From assembly GCF_023208015.1 (NCBI RefSeq), contig NZ_CP051627.1, positions 248,001 to 312,000 on the forward strand: a DNA stretch of 64,000 bases, in the 5' to 3' direction. Position numbers and translations under genes: made by a program. The DNA is from Thermobifida alba (GTDB taxonomy: Bacteria > Actinomycetota > Actinomycetes > Streptosporangiales > Streptosporangiaceae). Positions 1 through 9,036 of this stretch are shown piece by piece (position 1 is the first letter of the stretch; every line of letters starts with the position of its first letter). The notes beneath the pieces were generated by a model. That model saw only the letters and a program-made list of their open reading frames with translations, was not told the origin of the DNA and did no database searches.

Positions 1-164
1 GCCGGGGAACGGCGACGGCGGGCGGGGTAGCGCGGTCTTCTGCCATGCGGCACGCCTACCGAAACGGGCGCGGGGCAAACCTTGGCCCGGCGCCGCGGCC
101 CCCGGCACGATCTTGGCCGAAAACGGCGGGTTGGGGTGACCGCCTCCCGGGTAGCCGGGCGCCC

Positions 165-1121
165 ATGAGACTCGGTGAACCCATTCGCAAGATCGAGCGG
201 TACGAGCGCCTGGACCGGATCGCGGCCTTCGCCAAACAGCTGGTGGACCGCGCCATACCCGAGGGGGGCAAGGCCCGTGACCTGCTGCACGGCGTGCCCC
301 TCGGCCACCCGGCGCACCCGGTGCTGGTGCAGGTGCCGATCGGCGCGTGGCTGTCGGCGACGCTGCTGGACATGGTGCCCGGCAGCGGTCCCGGGCTGCG
401 CCGCTCGGCGCACCTGCTGGTCAACGTCGGCCTGCTGGCGGCCGTCCCGACGGCGGTGGCCGGGTGGGTGGACCTGACCCGGCAGCACGAGCGCCAGCAG
501 CGCACCGGCGTGGTCCACGCGCTGACCAACGGCGCGGGCATCGCGCTGTTCGGACTGTCCTCGCTGGCGCGCTCCCGGGGGCAGCACCCGATGGGGGCGC
601 TGCTCGGCGCGATGGGCATGGGCGCCGTCGCGGTCGGCGGGATGCTCGGCGGCCACCTGTCCTACTACCGGGCCAGCGGAGCCAACCGCGCCGACTACCT
701 GATCGACCGGATGCCGTCCGACTGGCAGGAGATCGGCCGGGTCGAGGACTTCCCGGAGGGCAGGCCCACCCGCGCCGACGTCGGCGAGGTGCCGCTGGCG
801 GTGGTGCGCACCGGCGGCCAGGTCCGCGCGCTCGTGGGCGTCTGCGCCCACCTGGGCGGGCCGCTGGACCAGGGGGAGATCGTCGACGGGGACTGCATCC
901 GCTGCCCCTGGCACGGCAGCACCTTCCGCGCCGCCGACGGCGTGGTGGTCCACGGCCCGGCCACCGCGGCCCAGCCGATGATGGAGGTGTCGGTGCGCAA
1001 CGGGGTGGTGCGGGTGCGCCGCCCCAAGGACCGCCCCGTCATGGAGGTGCCCCGTCCCCGGGACGAGACCCGGGAACGGACCAGGGCCAAGGCCCGCGGC
1101 GGGAGCCCCGCCACCGGGTGA
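165..1121 (+). CDS. Rieske 2Fe-2S protein with N-terminal DUF2231-type membrane domain
   Basis: A 318-residue protein. Roughly residues 1-170 hold hydrophobic helices and the HPxHPxL-type pattern (LGHPAHPVLVQVP) of DUF2231 membrane domains. The C-terminal third is a Rieske domain with CAH (C227, H229) and CPWH (C247, H250), the two Cys and two His that bind a 2Fe-2S cluster. It is probably a membrane-anchored electron-transfer protein; its partner is not visible. The reading frame stays open back to position 45, but the ATG at 165 begins the first family-like sequence (MRLGEPIRKIERYE), so the upstream proline/arginine-rich part is taken as non-coding. It stands alone, with a convergent broken gene downstream. 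Confidence 0.85.
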   Translation: MRLGEPIRKIERYERLDRIAAFAKQLVDRAIPEGGKARDLLHGVPLGHPAHPVLVQVPIGAWLSATLLDMVPGSGPGLRRSAHLLVNVGLLAAVPTAVAGWVDLTRQHERQQRTGVVHALTNGAGIALFGLSSLARSRGQHPMGALLGAMGMGAVAVGGMLGGHLSYYRASGANRADYLIDRMPSDWQEIGRVEDFPEGRPTRADVGEVPLAVVRTGGQVRALVGVCAHLGGPLDQGEIVDGDCIRCPWHGSTFRAADGVVVHGPATAAQPMMEVSVRNGVVRVRRPKDRPVMEVPRPRDETRERTRAKARGGSPATG

Positions 1122-1149
1122 GGCCCGCCCGGCCGCCGGGGGCGCGGCA

Positions 1150-1632
1150 GCGCTCCCGGCGGCCGGGGACGGCCCGGCCCGGGGCAGTCCGCGGAGCCGC
1201 GGCCCACGTCGAAGCGCGCGGCGTAGCGGTCGCGGGCCTGGTCCACCGCGGCCCGCGACAGCCGGGCCACCGGCACCGCGTCGGCCAGCAGCGGCTCGTG
1301 GTCGGGGCCGCGGCCGACGACCCGGCCCGACAGCACCCAGGCGGCGCGGTCGTCCGCCGCGTCGGTGAGCTCCACGTACGTGCAGATCTGGCGGGCCAGC
1401 CAGTCGGCGAGGGGCGGGTCCACCACGGCTGCGGGGTCAGCACGGTCGCCGACAGCCCCGGCAGCGCCAGACCGCTCTCGTAGTCCCGGCTGGTCTCGGC
1501 CGCGTCGGCGTCCGGCCCCCGCGAGTGGCGCAGGTACAGCGGCCGGTCCGCCCCGCCGACCAGTGCCGCCAGCGCGTCCAGACCCTCCACCACCCGGATG
1601 CGCGCCCCGGGCGTCCCGGACGAAGTGCCCAT
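1150..1632 (-). pseudogene. DUF6098-like hypothetical protein, frameshifted
   Basis: Two minus-strand frames together give one recognisable protein. The first runs from the ATG at 1632 through SRGPDADAAETSRDYESGL and GLSATVLTPQPWWTRP. The second continues LADWLARQ, VELTDAADDRAAWVLSGR and RGPDHEPLL. They join if one G is added to the run at 1411-1414, giving a continuous WWTRPLADWLARQ. This layout resembles, from memory, the actinobacterial DUF6098 family, whose function is unknown. Past the RFDVGRG segment no stop appears in the second frame, so the 3' end is also unclear and the left coordinate is approximate. It could be a real decayed gene or a sequencing error. Confidence 0.5.
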
Positions 1633-1717
1633 GTCCCGCCCCTACCCCGGCCCCGCCCCGCCCTACCCCGGCACCGCTGGTCGTGCCCGTTTTGGCGGGG
1701 TTGGCGACGCAGTGTTT

Positions 1718-1731
1718 GAGAAGCGCTTCTC
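1718..1731. promoter_or_regulatory. Perfect 14-bp palindrome GAGAAGCGCTTCTC
   Basis: A perfect palindrome with a central CG lies 43 bp before the carbamoyltransferase start. Its size and AGCGCT core resemble LacI-family operators. It is the only such site seen ahead of the glycan cluster, so it may control the whole operon. The regulator is not in this window. Confidence 0.4.
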
Positions 1732-1774
1732 CTGGTAGTCGATGCTCCGTTACGAGGCGAGAGGGGACGACCTG

Positions 1775-3421
1775 ATGCGATTCCTCGGCGTCAACGCCGT
1801 TTTTCACGATCCGGCAGCCGCGCTCGTCGTCGACGGGAGGATCGTGGCGGCGGCCGAAGAGGAGCGGTTCAGCAGGCGCAAGCACGGCAAGGAGGCCGTG
1901 CCGTTCTCCGCGTGGGAGCTGCCCGTCCAGGCCATGCGGTGGTGCCTGGCCGAGGCCGGGCTGCGCGCCGAGGAGCTCGACGCCGTCGGCTACTCCTACG
2001 ATCCCGCCCTCGTGGTGCCCGACGGCCCCGGACAGGACCCGCCCTGGGAGAGGCTGCGCACCCTCTACGCCCGCCGCGCCCCCGCGTTCCTGGCCGCCGC
2101 CCTGCCCGGCCTGGACCCGGCCCGGGTGCGGCACATCCCGCACCACGTGGCGCACGCCGCCTCCGCGGGGCTGGCCGCCCCGCCCGCGGGCGGCAGCGCC
2201 GACAGCGCCGTGTTCGTCGCCGACGGCCGCGGCGAGGCCGCCTCCCACCTGGCCGGGGTCTACACCGGCGGCGAGCTGGAGGTGCTGGTCCGCCAGGAGC
2301 TGCCGCACTCCCTGGGGCTGATGTACGAGGACCTCACCGAGCACCTGGGGTTCCGCCGCTCCAGCGACGAGTACAAGGTGATGGCGCTGGCCTCCTACGG
2401 CCGCCCCCGCATGCTCGCCGAACTGCGCGACCTGGTCCGCTACGAGGGCGGCGGGCGCATCCACGTCGCCGACGTCGACTGGGGCGCCCTCGCCAAGCGC
2501 CGCGACCCCGACCAGGAGTACACCGCCGACCACGCCGACCTGGCCGCCAGCGTGCAGCGCCGCCTGGAGGAGGTGCTGCTGGACGTCCTCGGCTGGCTGC
2601 ACGAACGCACCGGGCAGTCCCGGCTGACCCTGGCGGGCGGGGTGGCGCTCAACTGCGTGGCCAACACGCGGATCGCCGCGGAGGGCCCGTTCACCGACGT
2701 GTGGGTGCAGCCCGCCGCGGGCGACGCGGGCACGGCGCTGGGCTGCGCGCTGCACCTCGCCGCCGAGGCGGGGGAGCCGATCACCCCGATGCGCGGCGCC
2801 GACCTGGGCCGCTCCTGGACCGACGCGGAGCTCGCCGCGGTCCTGGCGCAGGCCGACGTCGCCCACGAACGCCCCGCCGACCTCGCCGACACGGTCGCCG
2901 CGGCGCTGGCCGACAACAGGCTCGTCGCCTGGTTCCAGGGCCGCGCCGAGTTCGGGCCGCGCGCCCTGGGGCACCGCTCCCTGCTCGCCCACCCCGGCGA
3001 CGCCGCCAACCCGGAACGCCTCAACCGGGTCAAGGGCCGCGAGCAGTTCCGGCCCGTGGCGCCGATGGTGCTGGCCGAGCGGGCCGCCGACGTCTTCAGC
3101 CGCGGGCCGCTGCCCAGCCCGTACATGCTGTTCGTGCACGACGTGGCGCCCGCGTGGCGCGACCGCATCCCCGCCGTGGTGCACGTCGACGGGACCGCCC
3201 GCGTGCAGACCGTGGACGCCGCCGCCGAACCGCTCCTCGCCCGCCTGCTGGAGCGTTTCGAGGCCCGCACCGGACTGCCGGTCCTGGTCAACACCAGCCT
3301 CAACACGGCGGGACGGCCCATGGTGGACTCCCCGCACGACGCGCTGGAGTGCTTCGGCTCCGCGCCCGTGGACCTGCTCGTCCTCGGCCCCTACGTCGTC
3401 CGACGGCACGGAAGGGGCTGA
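1775..3421 (+). CDS. NodU/CmcH-family carbamoyltransferase
   Basis: A 548-residue enzyme of the family that moves a carbamoyl group from carbamoyl phosphate, through an adenylated intermediate, onto a sugar or natural-product hydroxyl. The N-terminus (FLGVNAVFHDPAAALVVDG) is the Kae1-like ATPase fold start. HHVAHA at residues 123-128 is the metal-binding signature and ADGRGE follows near 149. The C-terminal half carries FGPRALGHRS and LVNTSLN, typical of the family. The ATG at 1775 is chosen over one at 1742 because GAGGGGAC precedes it and homology begins there. It heads the heptose/glycosyltransferase cluster and ends 3 bp before the next start, so the likely substrate is a sugar made or attached by that cluster. 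Confidence 0.9.
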   Translation: MRFLGVNAVFHDPAAALVVDGRIVAAAEEERFSRRKHGKEAVPFSAWELPVQAMRWCLAEAGLRAEELDAVGYSYDPALVVPDGPGQDPPWERLRTLYARRAPAFLAAALPGLDPARVRHIPHHVAHAASAGLAAPPAGGSADSAVFVADGRGEAASHLAGVYTGGELEVLVRQELPHSLGLMYEDLTEHLGFRRSSDEYKVMALASYGRPRMLAELRDLVRYEGGGRIHVADVDWGALAKRRDPDQEYTADHADLAASVQRRLEEVLLDVLGWLHERTGQSRLTLAGGVALNCVANTRIAAEGPFTDVWVQPAAGDAGTALGCALHLAAEAGEPITPMRGADLGRSWTDAELAAVLAQADVAHERPADLADTVAAALADNRLVAWFQGRAEFGPRALGHRSLLAHPGDAANPERLNRVKGREQFRPVAPMVLAERAADVFSRGPLPSPYMLFVHDVAPAWRDRIPAVVHVDGTARVQTVDAAAEPLLARLLERFEARTGLPVLVNTSLNTAGRPMVDSPHDALECFGSAPVDLLVLGPYVVRRHGRG

Positions 3422-3424
3422 CCC

Positions 3425-4963
3425 GTGCCGCGGACCGACTACGCGGTGGTCGTCCCCACCGTGGGACGCCCCAGCCTGCGACGGGTGCTGCGCCCCCTGC
3501 TGGAGGCCGCCCCCGAGGACGCGCCGGCCGAAATCGTCGTGGTCGACGACCGGCCCGACCCGGACGCGGAGCCGCTGGTGCTGCCCGACGCGCCGCTGCT
3601 GCGCCTGCTGCGGTCCGGCGGCCACGGCCCCGCCGTGGCCCGGGAGGTGGGCTGGCGCGCCACCGACGCCGCGTGGGTGGTGTTCCTCGACGACGACGTG
3701 GAGCCGCCTGCGGACTGGCCGCGGCGGCTCCGCGCCGACCTGGCGGACCTGCCTGACGACGTGGCGGGCAGCCAGGGCCGCATCGAGGTGCCGCTGCCGG
3801 ACGGGCACCGCCCCACCGACGCCGAACGCGCCGCCCTGGGACTGCGCGGCGCCCGCTGGATCACCGCCGACATGGCCTACCGGCGCACCGCCCTGCACCG
3901 GGCCGGCGGGTTCGACCCCCGCTTCCCCCGCGCCTACCGGGAGGACACCGACCTGGCGCTGCGCGTCCTGGACGCCGGGTACCGCCTGGTGCGCGGCGCA
4001 CGGGTGTGTGCGCACCCGCCGCGGCCGGGCGGACGCTGGGCGAGCCTGCGCGCGCAGCGCGGCAACGCCGACGACGCGCTGATGCGGCGGCTGCACGGGC
4101 CGCGCTGGCGCGACCGCGTGGGGGAGGCGCCCGGCCGGCTCCGCCGGCACGCGGCGACCACCGCGGTCCTGGCCGCGGGCCTGGCCGCCGCCGTCGCGGG
4201 ACGCCGCCGCCTCAGTGCGGTGCTGGGCGGGCTGTGGCTGGCCCGCACCGCCGAGTTCGCGTGGCGGCGCACCAGCCCCGGGCCGCGCACCGCCGCCGAG
4301 GTCACCGACATGGCCGTCACCAGCGCCCTCATCCCGCCGCTGGCGTGCGCGCAGCGGCTGTACGGCGAACTGCGCGCCGCCCGCCTGGCCGGGGCCGAGC
4401 CCCCGCTGCGGGCGGTCCTGTTCGACCGCGACGGCACCCTCGTGGAGGACGTGCCCTACAACGGCGACCCCGAGAAGGTGCGCCCCCGCCCCACCGCCCG
4501 CGCCGCCGTGGCGCTGGCCCGCCGCGCGGGCCTGCGGGTGGGGGTGGTCACCAACCAGTCGGGGATCGCGCGGGGCCTGCTCACCCGCGCCCAGGTCGAC
4601 GCGGTCAACGCCCGCGTCGACGCGCTCCTCGGCCCCTTCGACGTGTGGCGGGTCTGCCCGCACGCCGAGGAGGACCGCTGCCGCTGCCGCAAACCCGCCC
4701 CCGGCATGGTCGAGGACGCCGCCGCCGCGCTGGGCCTGCGCCCCCGCGACTGCGCGGTCGTCGGCGACATCGGCGCCGACATGGCCGCCGCCGCGGCGGC
4801 CGGGGCCCGCGGCGTGCTCGTGCCCACCCCCGCCACCCTCGACGCCGAACGGCGGGCCGCGCCGCGCACGGCGACCGACCTGCTCGGCGCCGTGCGGCTG
4901 CTGGTCGACGCGCACGTACCCGACAGAGCGGAGGAACGGGTGTGGTTTCCGTCACGCGGCTGA
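3425..4963 (+). CDS. Fusion of GT2 glycosyltransferase and GmhB-type heptose bisphosphate phosphatase
   Basis: A 512-residue protein with a GTG start. Residues about 5-220 are a GT-A family 2 glycosyltransferase (VVVPTVGRPSLRRVL start, FLDDDVEPP near 89-92 as the metal-binding DxD, then YREDTDLALRVL). A hydrophobic stretch near 243-275 may touch the membrane. From about 330 a HAD phosphatase begins with FDRDGTLV, then VVTNQSGIARG, CPHAEEDRCRCRKPAPGM and GDIGADMAAA. The Cys-rich zinc loop followed by RKPxPGM is the hallmark of GmhB/HisB phosphatases. GmhB removes the C7 phosphate of heptose 1,7-bisphosphate, the intermediate of the pathway whose other enzymes lie at 8437 and 9033. The fusion joins sugar making and sugar transfer in one chain. 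Confidence 0.85.
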   Translation: MPRTDYAVVVPTVGRPSLRRVLRPLLEAAPEDAPAEIVVVDDRPDPDAEPLVLPDAPLLRLLRSGGHGPAVAREVGWRATDAAWVVFLDDDVEPPADWPRRLRADLADLPDDVAGSQGRIEVPLPDGHRPTDAERAALGLRGARWITADMAYRRTALHRAGGFDPRFPRAYREDTDLALRVLDAGYRLVRGARVCAHPPRPGGRWASLRAQRGNADDALMRRLHGPRWRDRVGEAPGRLRRHAATTAVLAAGLAAAVAGRRRLSAVLGGLWLARTAEFAWRRTSPGPRTAAEVTDMAVTSALIPPLACAQRLYGELRAARLAGAEPPLRAVLFDRDGTLVEDVPYNGDPEKVRPRPTARAAVALARRAGLRVGVVTNQSGIARGLLTRAQVDAVNARVDALLGPFDVWRVCPHAEEDRCRCRKPAPGMVEDAAAALGLRPRDCAVVGDIGADMAAAAAAGARGVLVPTPATLDAERRAAPRTATDLLGAVRLLVDAHVPDRAEERVWFPSRG

Positions 4964-6141
4964 CCCCGCAGCAGGCCGACGCGGTCCGGGCGGACCCGCG
5001 GCCGCAGAGCCGGTCCGCGGTGGGCCGCCGACCCGCCGCGGCCCCGCCCGCCCGGCGGCGCGTCCCGCCCCCGCCGCGCCGCACGCCCGTGCCGCAGCGC
5101 CGCGCGGCGGGGGGACGGGACGGGGCCGGCGGCCCGACCGTCCTGGTCGCGCGGCTGGACAGCCTCGGCGACGTGCTGCTGGCCGGTCCGGCCGTCCGGG
5201 CGGTGGCGCGCACCGCCCGGCGGGTGGTGCTGCTGGCCGGGCCGCGGGGCGCTGCGGCGGGTCGGATGCTGCCCGGCGTGGACCGGGTCGTCGAGTGGTG
5301 CGCGCCGTGGATCGACGCCGACCCGCCGCCGGTGGACCGCGCCGCCGTCGCGGCGCTGTGCGCCCGGGTGCGCGCCGAACGCCCCGACGCCGCGCTGATC
5401 CTCACCTCCTTCCACCAGTCGCCGCTGCCGCTGGCGCTGCTGCTGCGGCTGGCCGGGGTGCCGTGGATCGGCGCGGTCAGCACCGACTACCCGGGAAGCC
5501 TGCTGGACCTGCGGCACCGCGTCCCCGACGGGATTCCCGAGGCGGAGCGGATGCTGTCGCTGGCCGAAGCCGCCGGATACCGGCTCGGCGAGGGCGACGC
5601 CGGACGGCTCGCGGTGCGCCGCCCCCTGCCCGACACCACCGGCCTGACCGGGCCGGGCGGGTACGTGGCGGTGCACGTCGGCGCGTCGGCGCCCGCGCGG
5701 CGGCTGCCGCTGCGGCTGGCCGTCGACACCACCGCGGCGCTGACCGCCGCGGGCGTCCGGGTGGTGGTGACCGCCTCCGCCGAGGACAAGGCGGACGCCG
5801 CGGCCGTCGCGGAGGCCGGGGCCGTGGACCTGGCCGGACGCACCGACCTGCCGGAGCTCGCCGACGTGCTGGACCGCGCCGCGGTGCTCGTCGCCGGGAA
5901 CACCGGCCCCGCCCACCTGGCCGCCGCCGTGCACACCCCCGTGGTGTCGCTGTTCTCCCCGGTCGTGCCCGCCTCGGCGTGGGCGCCCTACGGCACCCGG
6001 CTGCGGCTGCTCGGCGACCAGACGCAGCGGTGCGCCCACACCCGCGCCCGCCTGTGCCCCGTCCCCGGACACCCCTGCCTGAACTCGGTCACCGCCGACG
6101 AGGTGGTGCGGGCCGTGCGCGACCTGATGGAGGACCGGTGA
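4942..6141 (+). CDS. Glycosyltransferase family 9 (ADP-heptose transferase-like)
   Basis: A 399-residue protein whose GTG start overlaps the previous gene by 22 bp. The first 65 residues are proline- and arginine-rich and look disordered. From VLVARLDSLGDVLLAGP it follows the GT9 heptosyltransferase fold. GNTGPAHLAAAV near residue 319 is the conserved nucleotide-sugar site seen in WaaC/WaaF-like enzymes. In Gram-negatives GT9 enzymes add heptose to lipid A-core; here there is no LPS, so the acceptor must be another glycan or metabolite. Next to GmhB, GmhA and HldE this is the best candidate to use the ADP-heptose. Confidence 0.85.
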   Translation: MVSVTRLTPQQADAVRADPRPQSRSAVGRRPAAAPPARRRVPPPPRRTPVPQRRAAGGRDGAGGPTVLVARLDSLGDVLLAGPAVRAVARTARRVVLLAGPRGAAAGRMLPGVDRVVEWCAPWIDADPPPVDRAAVAALCARVRAERPDAALILTSFHQSPLPLALLLRLAGVPWIGAVSTDYPGSLLDLRHRVPDGIPEAERMLSLAEAAGYRLGEGDAGRLAVRRPLPDTTGLTGPGGYVAVHVGASAPARRLPLRLAVDTTAALTAAGVRVVVTASAEDKADAAAVAEAGAVDLAGRTDLPELADVLDRAAVLVAGNTGPAHLAAAVHTPVVSLFSPVVPASAWAPYGTRLRLLGDQTQRCAHTRARLCPVPGHPCLNSVTADEVVRAVRDLMEDR

Positions 6142-7172
6142 CGCAGCTGGGAGACCGCCCGCCGACGCCCGCCGCGGCCGCCCGCGGCGCGGCGCCGCGC
6201 CGCACCCTGCGCATCCTCCTGTGGCACGTGCACGGCTCGTGGACCACGTCGTTCGTGCACGGCGGCCACGTGTGCCTGCTGCCGGTCACCCCCGACCGCG
6301 GCCCCGACGGCCGGGGCCGCGCCGCCACCTGGACGTGGCCGGACAACGCCGTGGAGGTGCCCTGGGAGCGGCTGCGCGACACCGACGTGGACCTCGTCCT
6401 CGCGCAGCGCCCGCACGAACTGGACCTGGCCGAACGCCTGCTGGGCCGCCGTATCGGCCGCGACCTGCCCGCGGTCTACGTGGAGCACAACACGCCCCGC
6501 GGCGACGTGCCGCACACCCGGCACCCGCTGGCCGACCGCGACGACGTCACGATCGTGCACGTCACCCACTTCAACGCGCTGTTCTGGGACAACGGGCGCG
6601 CCCCGGTCGCGGTGGTCGAGCACGGCGTCGCCGACCCCGGCCACCGCTACACCGGACGCCGCGCCCGGGCGGGCGCGGTGGTCAACGAACCGCTGCGGCG
6701 CTGGCGGACCACCGGAACCGACCTGCTGCCGCGCATCGCGCGCAGCGCGCCGCTGGACCTGTTCGGCATGGGGGTCGCCGACGCGCCCGCCCGGCTGGGC
6801 CTGCCGCCGGACCTGCTGCGCGTCCACGAGGACCTGCCGCAGCACGCCATGCACGAGCGGCTCGCGCACTGCCGCGCCTACGTCCACCCGGTCCGGTGGA
6901 CGTCGCTGGGCCTGTCCCTGATCGAGGCGATGATGCTGGGCCTGCCCGTGGCGGTCCTGGGGACCACCGAGGCCCACGAGGCGGTGCCGCCGGAGGCGGG
7001 CGTCGTCACGACCCGGATCGACCGGCTGTGCGCGGCGCTGCGCGACTTCCTCGCCGACCCCGGGCTCGCCCGCGCGACGGGGGCGGCGGCCCGCGCGGCG
7101 GCCCTGCGCAGGTACGGACTCGCCCGGTTCCACTCCGACTGGGACCGGCTGCTCCAGGAGGTGACACGGTGA
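6138..7172 (+). CDS. GT-B family glycosyltransferase (GT4-like)
   Basis: A 344-residue protein whose GTG start overlaps the previous stop by 4 bp, showing translational coupling. After a 24-residue Ala/Pro-rich start it reads ILLWHVHGSWTTSFVHG. The middle contains VYVEHNTPRGDVP and VEHGVADPG, and the C-terminal half has SLGLSLIEAMMLGLPV, the E-rich donor-binding motif of GT4-like transferases. The donor and acceptor cannot be told from sequence. Position inside the cluster implies one step in building the same glycan. Confidence 0.75.
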   Translation: MTQLGDRPPTPAAAARGAAPRRTLRILLWHVHGSWTTSFVHGGHVCLLPVTPDRGPDGRGRAATWTWPDNAVEVPWERLRDTDVDLVLAQRPHELDLAERLLGRRIGRDLPAVYVEHNTPRGDVPHTRHPLADRDDVTIVHVTHFNALFWDNGRAPVAVVEHGVADPGHRYTGRRARAGAVVNEPLRRWRTTGTDLLPRIARSAPLDLFGMGVADAPARLGLPPDLLRVHEDLPQHAMHERLAHCRAYVHPVRWTSLGLSLIEAMMLGLPVAVLGTTEAHEAVPPEAGVVTTRIDRLCAALRDFLADPGLARATGAAARAAALRRYGLARFHSDWDRLLQEVTR

Positions 7173-8434
7173 GGATCGCCATGGTCTCCGAGCACGCCAG
7201 CCCGCTGGCGGCGCTCGGCGGAGAGGACGCGGGAGGGCAGAACGTCCACGTGGCCGAGCTCTCCCTGGCGTTGGCCCGGCGGGGGCACGAGGTGGTGGTG
7301 TACACCCGCCGCACCGACGGGGACGCCCCCGAGGAGGCGGCCCTGGGCCCCGGCGTGCGGGTGCGGCACGTGGCCGCGGGGCCCCCGGTGGAGATCGGCA
7401 AGGACGACCTGCTGCCGCACATGCCGGAGTTCGCCCGGCGGCTGCGCGCCGCATGGGCCCGGGACGCGCCCGACGTGGTGCACGCCCACTTCTGGATGAG
7501 CGGTGCGGCGGCCCTGCACGCCGCCCGGGACACGGGTGTCGCCGTCGTGCAGACCTTCCACGCCCTCGGCGTGACCAAACGCCGCCACCAGGGGGCCGCC
7601 GACACCAGCCCGCCCGAGCGGATCGCCGCGGAGCGGTCCGTGGCGCTGGGCGCGGCCCTGGTCCTGGCCACCTCCACCGAGGAGCAGCGGGAGCTGCGCT
7701 CCTGGGGGGTGGACCCCGCCCGCATCCGGGTGGTGCCCTGCGGTGTGGACCCGGAGCGCTTCACCCCCCAGGGGCCGTGCGCGCCGCGCGGCGAGCGGCC
7801 GCGCCTGGTCAGCCTGGGCCGCCTGGTGCCGCGCAAGGGCGTGGACACCGTCATCCGGGCGCTGCCCGCGGTCCCCGACGCCGAACTGCTCGTCGCCGGC
7901 GGCCCCGACGCCGCCGCGCTGCGTACCGACCCCGAGGCGGTGCGGCTGCACCGGATCGCCCGCGAGACGGGCGTGGCCGACCGGGTGCGCTTCCTGGGCC
8001 GGGTGGCCCGCGAGGACGTCCCGGCCCTGCTGCGCTCCGCCGACGCCGCCGTCAACGTCCCCTGGTACGAGCCGTTCGGGATGAGCACCGTGGAGGCGAT
8101 GGCCTGCGGCGTCCCCGTGGTCGCCTCCGACGTCGGCGGCCACCGCGACACCGTGGTGCACGAGGTCACCGGACTGCTCGTGCCGCCCCGCGACCCGGGC
8201 GCGCTCGGCGCGCACCTGCGGTTCCTGCTCGGCGACGTCGTCGCCGCCGAGAGCTACGGCATCGCCGGGGCGGACCGGGTCGCGGCCCGGTTCTCCTGGG
8301 AGGCCGTGGCCCGCGGCACCGAGGAGTGCTACACCGAGGCGCTGCGCCTGGCCGGCCGCCCCCTCCTCGTCCCCGAGCAGGCGCCGTCGCGCCCCCACGC
8401 CCTGGCCGCGCCCAACAGTCCGGGAGGGGAGTAG
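7169..8434 (+). CDS. Glycosyltransferase family 4
   Basis: A 421-residue protein with a GTG start overlapping the previous stop by 4 bp. The N-terminus (RIAMVSEHASPL, GGQNVHVAELSLALARRGHEV) is the acceptor-side Rossmann domain common to MshA and sucrose-phosphate-synthase-like GT4 enzymes. The C-terminal donor domain shows SLGRLVPRKGVDTVI and EPFGMSTVEAMACGVPVV, the EX7E-type signature. The sugar it moves is unknown. Its N-terminal GG-QNVHV pattern recalls enzymes using UDP-GlcNAc or similar donors, but this is only resemblance. Confidence 0.85.
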   Translation: MRIAMVSEHASPLAALGGEDAGGQNVHVAELSLALARRGHEVVVYTRRTDGDAPEEAALGPGVRVRHVAAGPPVEIGKDDLLPHMPEFARRLRAAWARDAPDVVHAHFWMSGAAALHAARDTGVAVVQTFHALGVTKRRHQGAADTSPPERIAAERSVALGAALVLATSTEEQRELRSWGVDPARIRVVPCGVDPERFTPQGPCAPRGERPRLVSLGRLVPRKGVDTVIRALPAVPDAELLVAGGPDAAALRTDPEAVRLHRIARETGVADRVRFLGRVAREDVPALLRSADAAVNVPWYEPFGMSTVEAMACGVPVVASDVGGHRDTVVHEVTGLLVPPRDPGALGAHLRFLLGDVVAAESYGIAGADRVAARFSWEAVARGTEECYTEALRLAGRPLLVPEQAPSRPHALAAPNSPGGE

Positions 8435-8436
8435 CC

Positions 8437-9036
8437 ATGCACGCCCGCCTGGCGGAACTGCGGGAGGCCCTGGCGGCCACCGACGCCGCACGGGTCGAGG
8501 AGTGGGGGCGCACCGCCGCCGCCGCGCTCAGCTCCGGCCGCCGCCTCTTCGCCTGCGGCAACGGGGGCAGCGCCGCCGAAGCCCAGCACCTCACCGCGGA
8601 GCTGACCGGCCGGTTCGAGGGCGAGCGCCGGCCCCTGTCGGCCATCGCCCTGCACGCCGAGACCTCCAGCCTCACCGCCATCGCCAACGACTACGGCTAC
8701 CGGCAGGTCTACGCCCGGCAGCTGCGCGCCCACGCCCGCCCCGGCGACCTGCTGGTGTGCCTGTCCACCAGCGGCGCCAGCGCCAACGTCATCGCGGCGG
8801 CGCTGGCCGCCCGGGAACTCGGTGTCACCTGCTGGGCGCTGACCGGGGCCGCGCCCAGCGCGCTGGCCGCCGCCAGCGACGAGGCCGTGGCGGTGCCCGC
8901 CGCCCGCGCCGCCACCGTCCAGGAGGTCCACCTCGCCCTCGTCCACCTGTTCTGCGAGACCGTGGACGCGGCCCTGGCCCCCGCCGGGCCGCTGGCCCGG
9001 GTCGCGGGCAACGGCGACGGGGAGGCGTACCGGTGA
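8437..9036 (+). CDS. gmhA: Sedoheptulose-7-phosphate isomerase
   Basis: A 199-residue SIS-domain protein, the usual GmhA length. GNGGSAAEAQHLTAELTGRF near residues 41-60 is the GmhA signature, followed by ANDYGYRQVYARQL and CLSTSGASANV, the phosphosugar-binding loop. TVQEVHLALVHLFCE near the end supplies the conserved His/Glu. The reaction turns sedoheptulose 7-phosphate into D-glycero-D-manno-heptose 7-phosphate, the first committed heptose step. It starts 2 bp after the upstream stop and overlaps the next gene by 4 bp, so it is tightly coupled to hldE. Confidence 0.93.
   Translation: MHARLAELREALAATDAARVEEWGRTAAAALSSGRRLFACGNGGSAAEAQHLTAELTGRFEGERRPLSAIALHAETSSLTAIANDYGYRQVYARQLRAHARPGDLLVCLSTSGASANVIAAALAARELGVTCWALTGAAPSALAAASDEAVAVPAARAATVQEVHLALVHLFCETVDAALAPAGPLARVAGNGDGEAYR

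Noticed and set aside
695-4915. A 1406-codon open frame on the minus strand, antisense to the carbamoyltransferase and GT2 genes
   Set aside because: Composition is Arg/Gly/Ala/Pro-rich without domains, and the opposite strand carries clear homologous genes. It is a third-codon GC artefact, apart from the short DUF6098-like part at 1150-1420.
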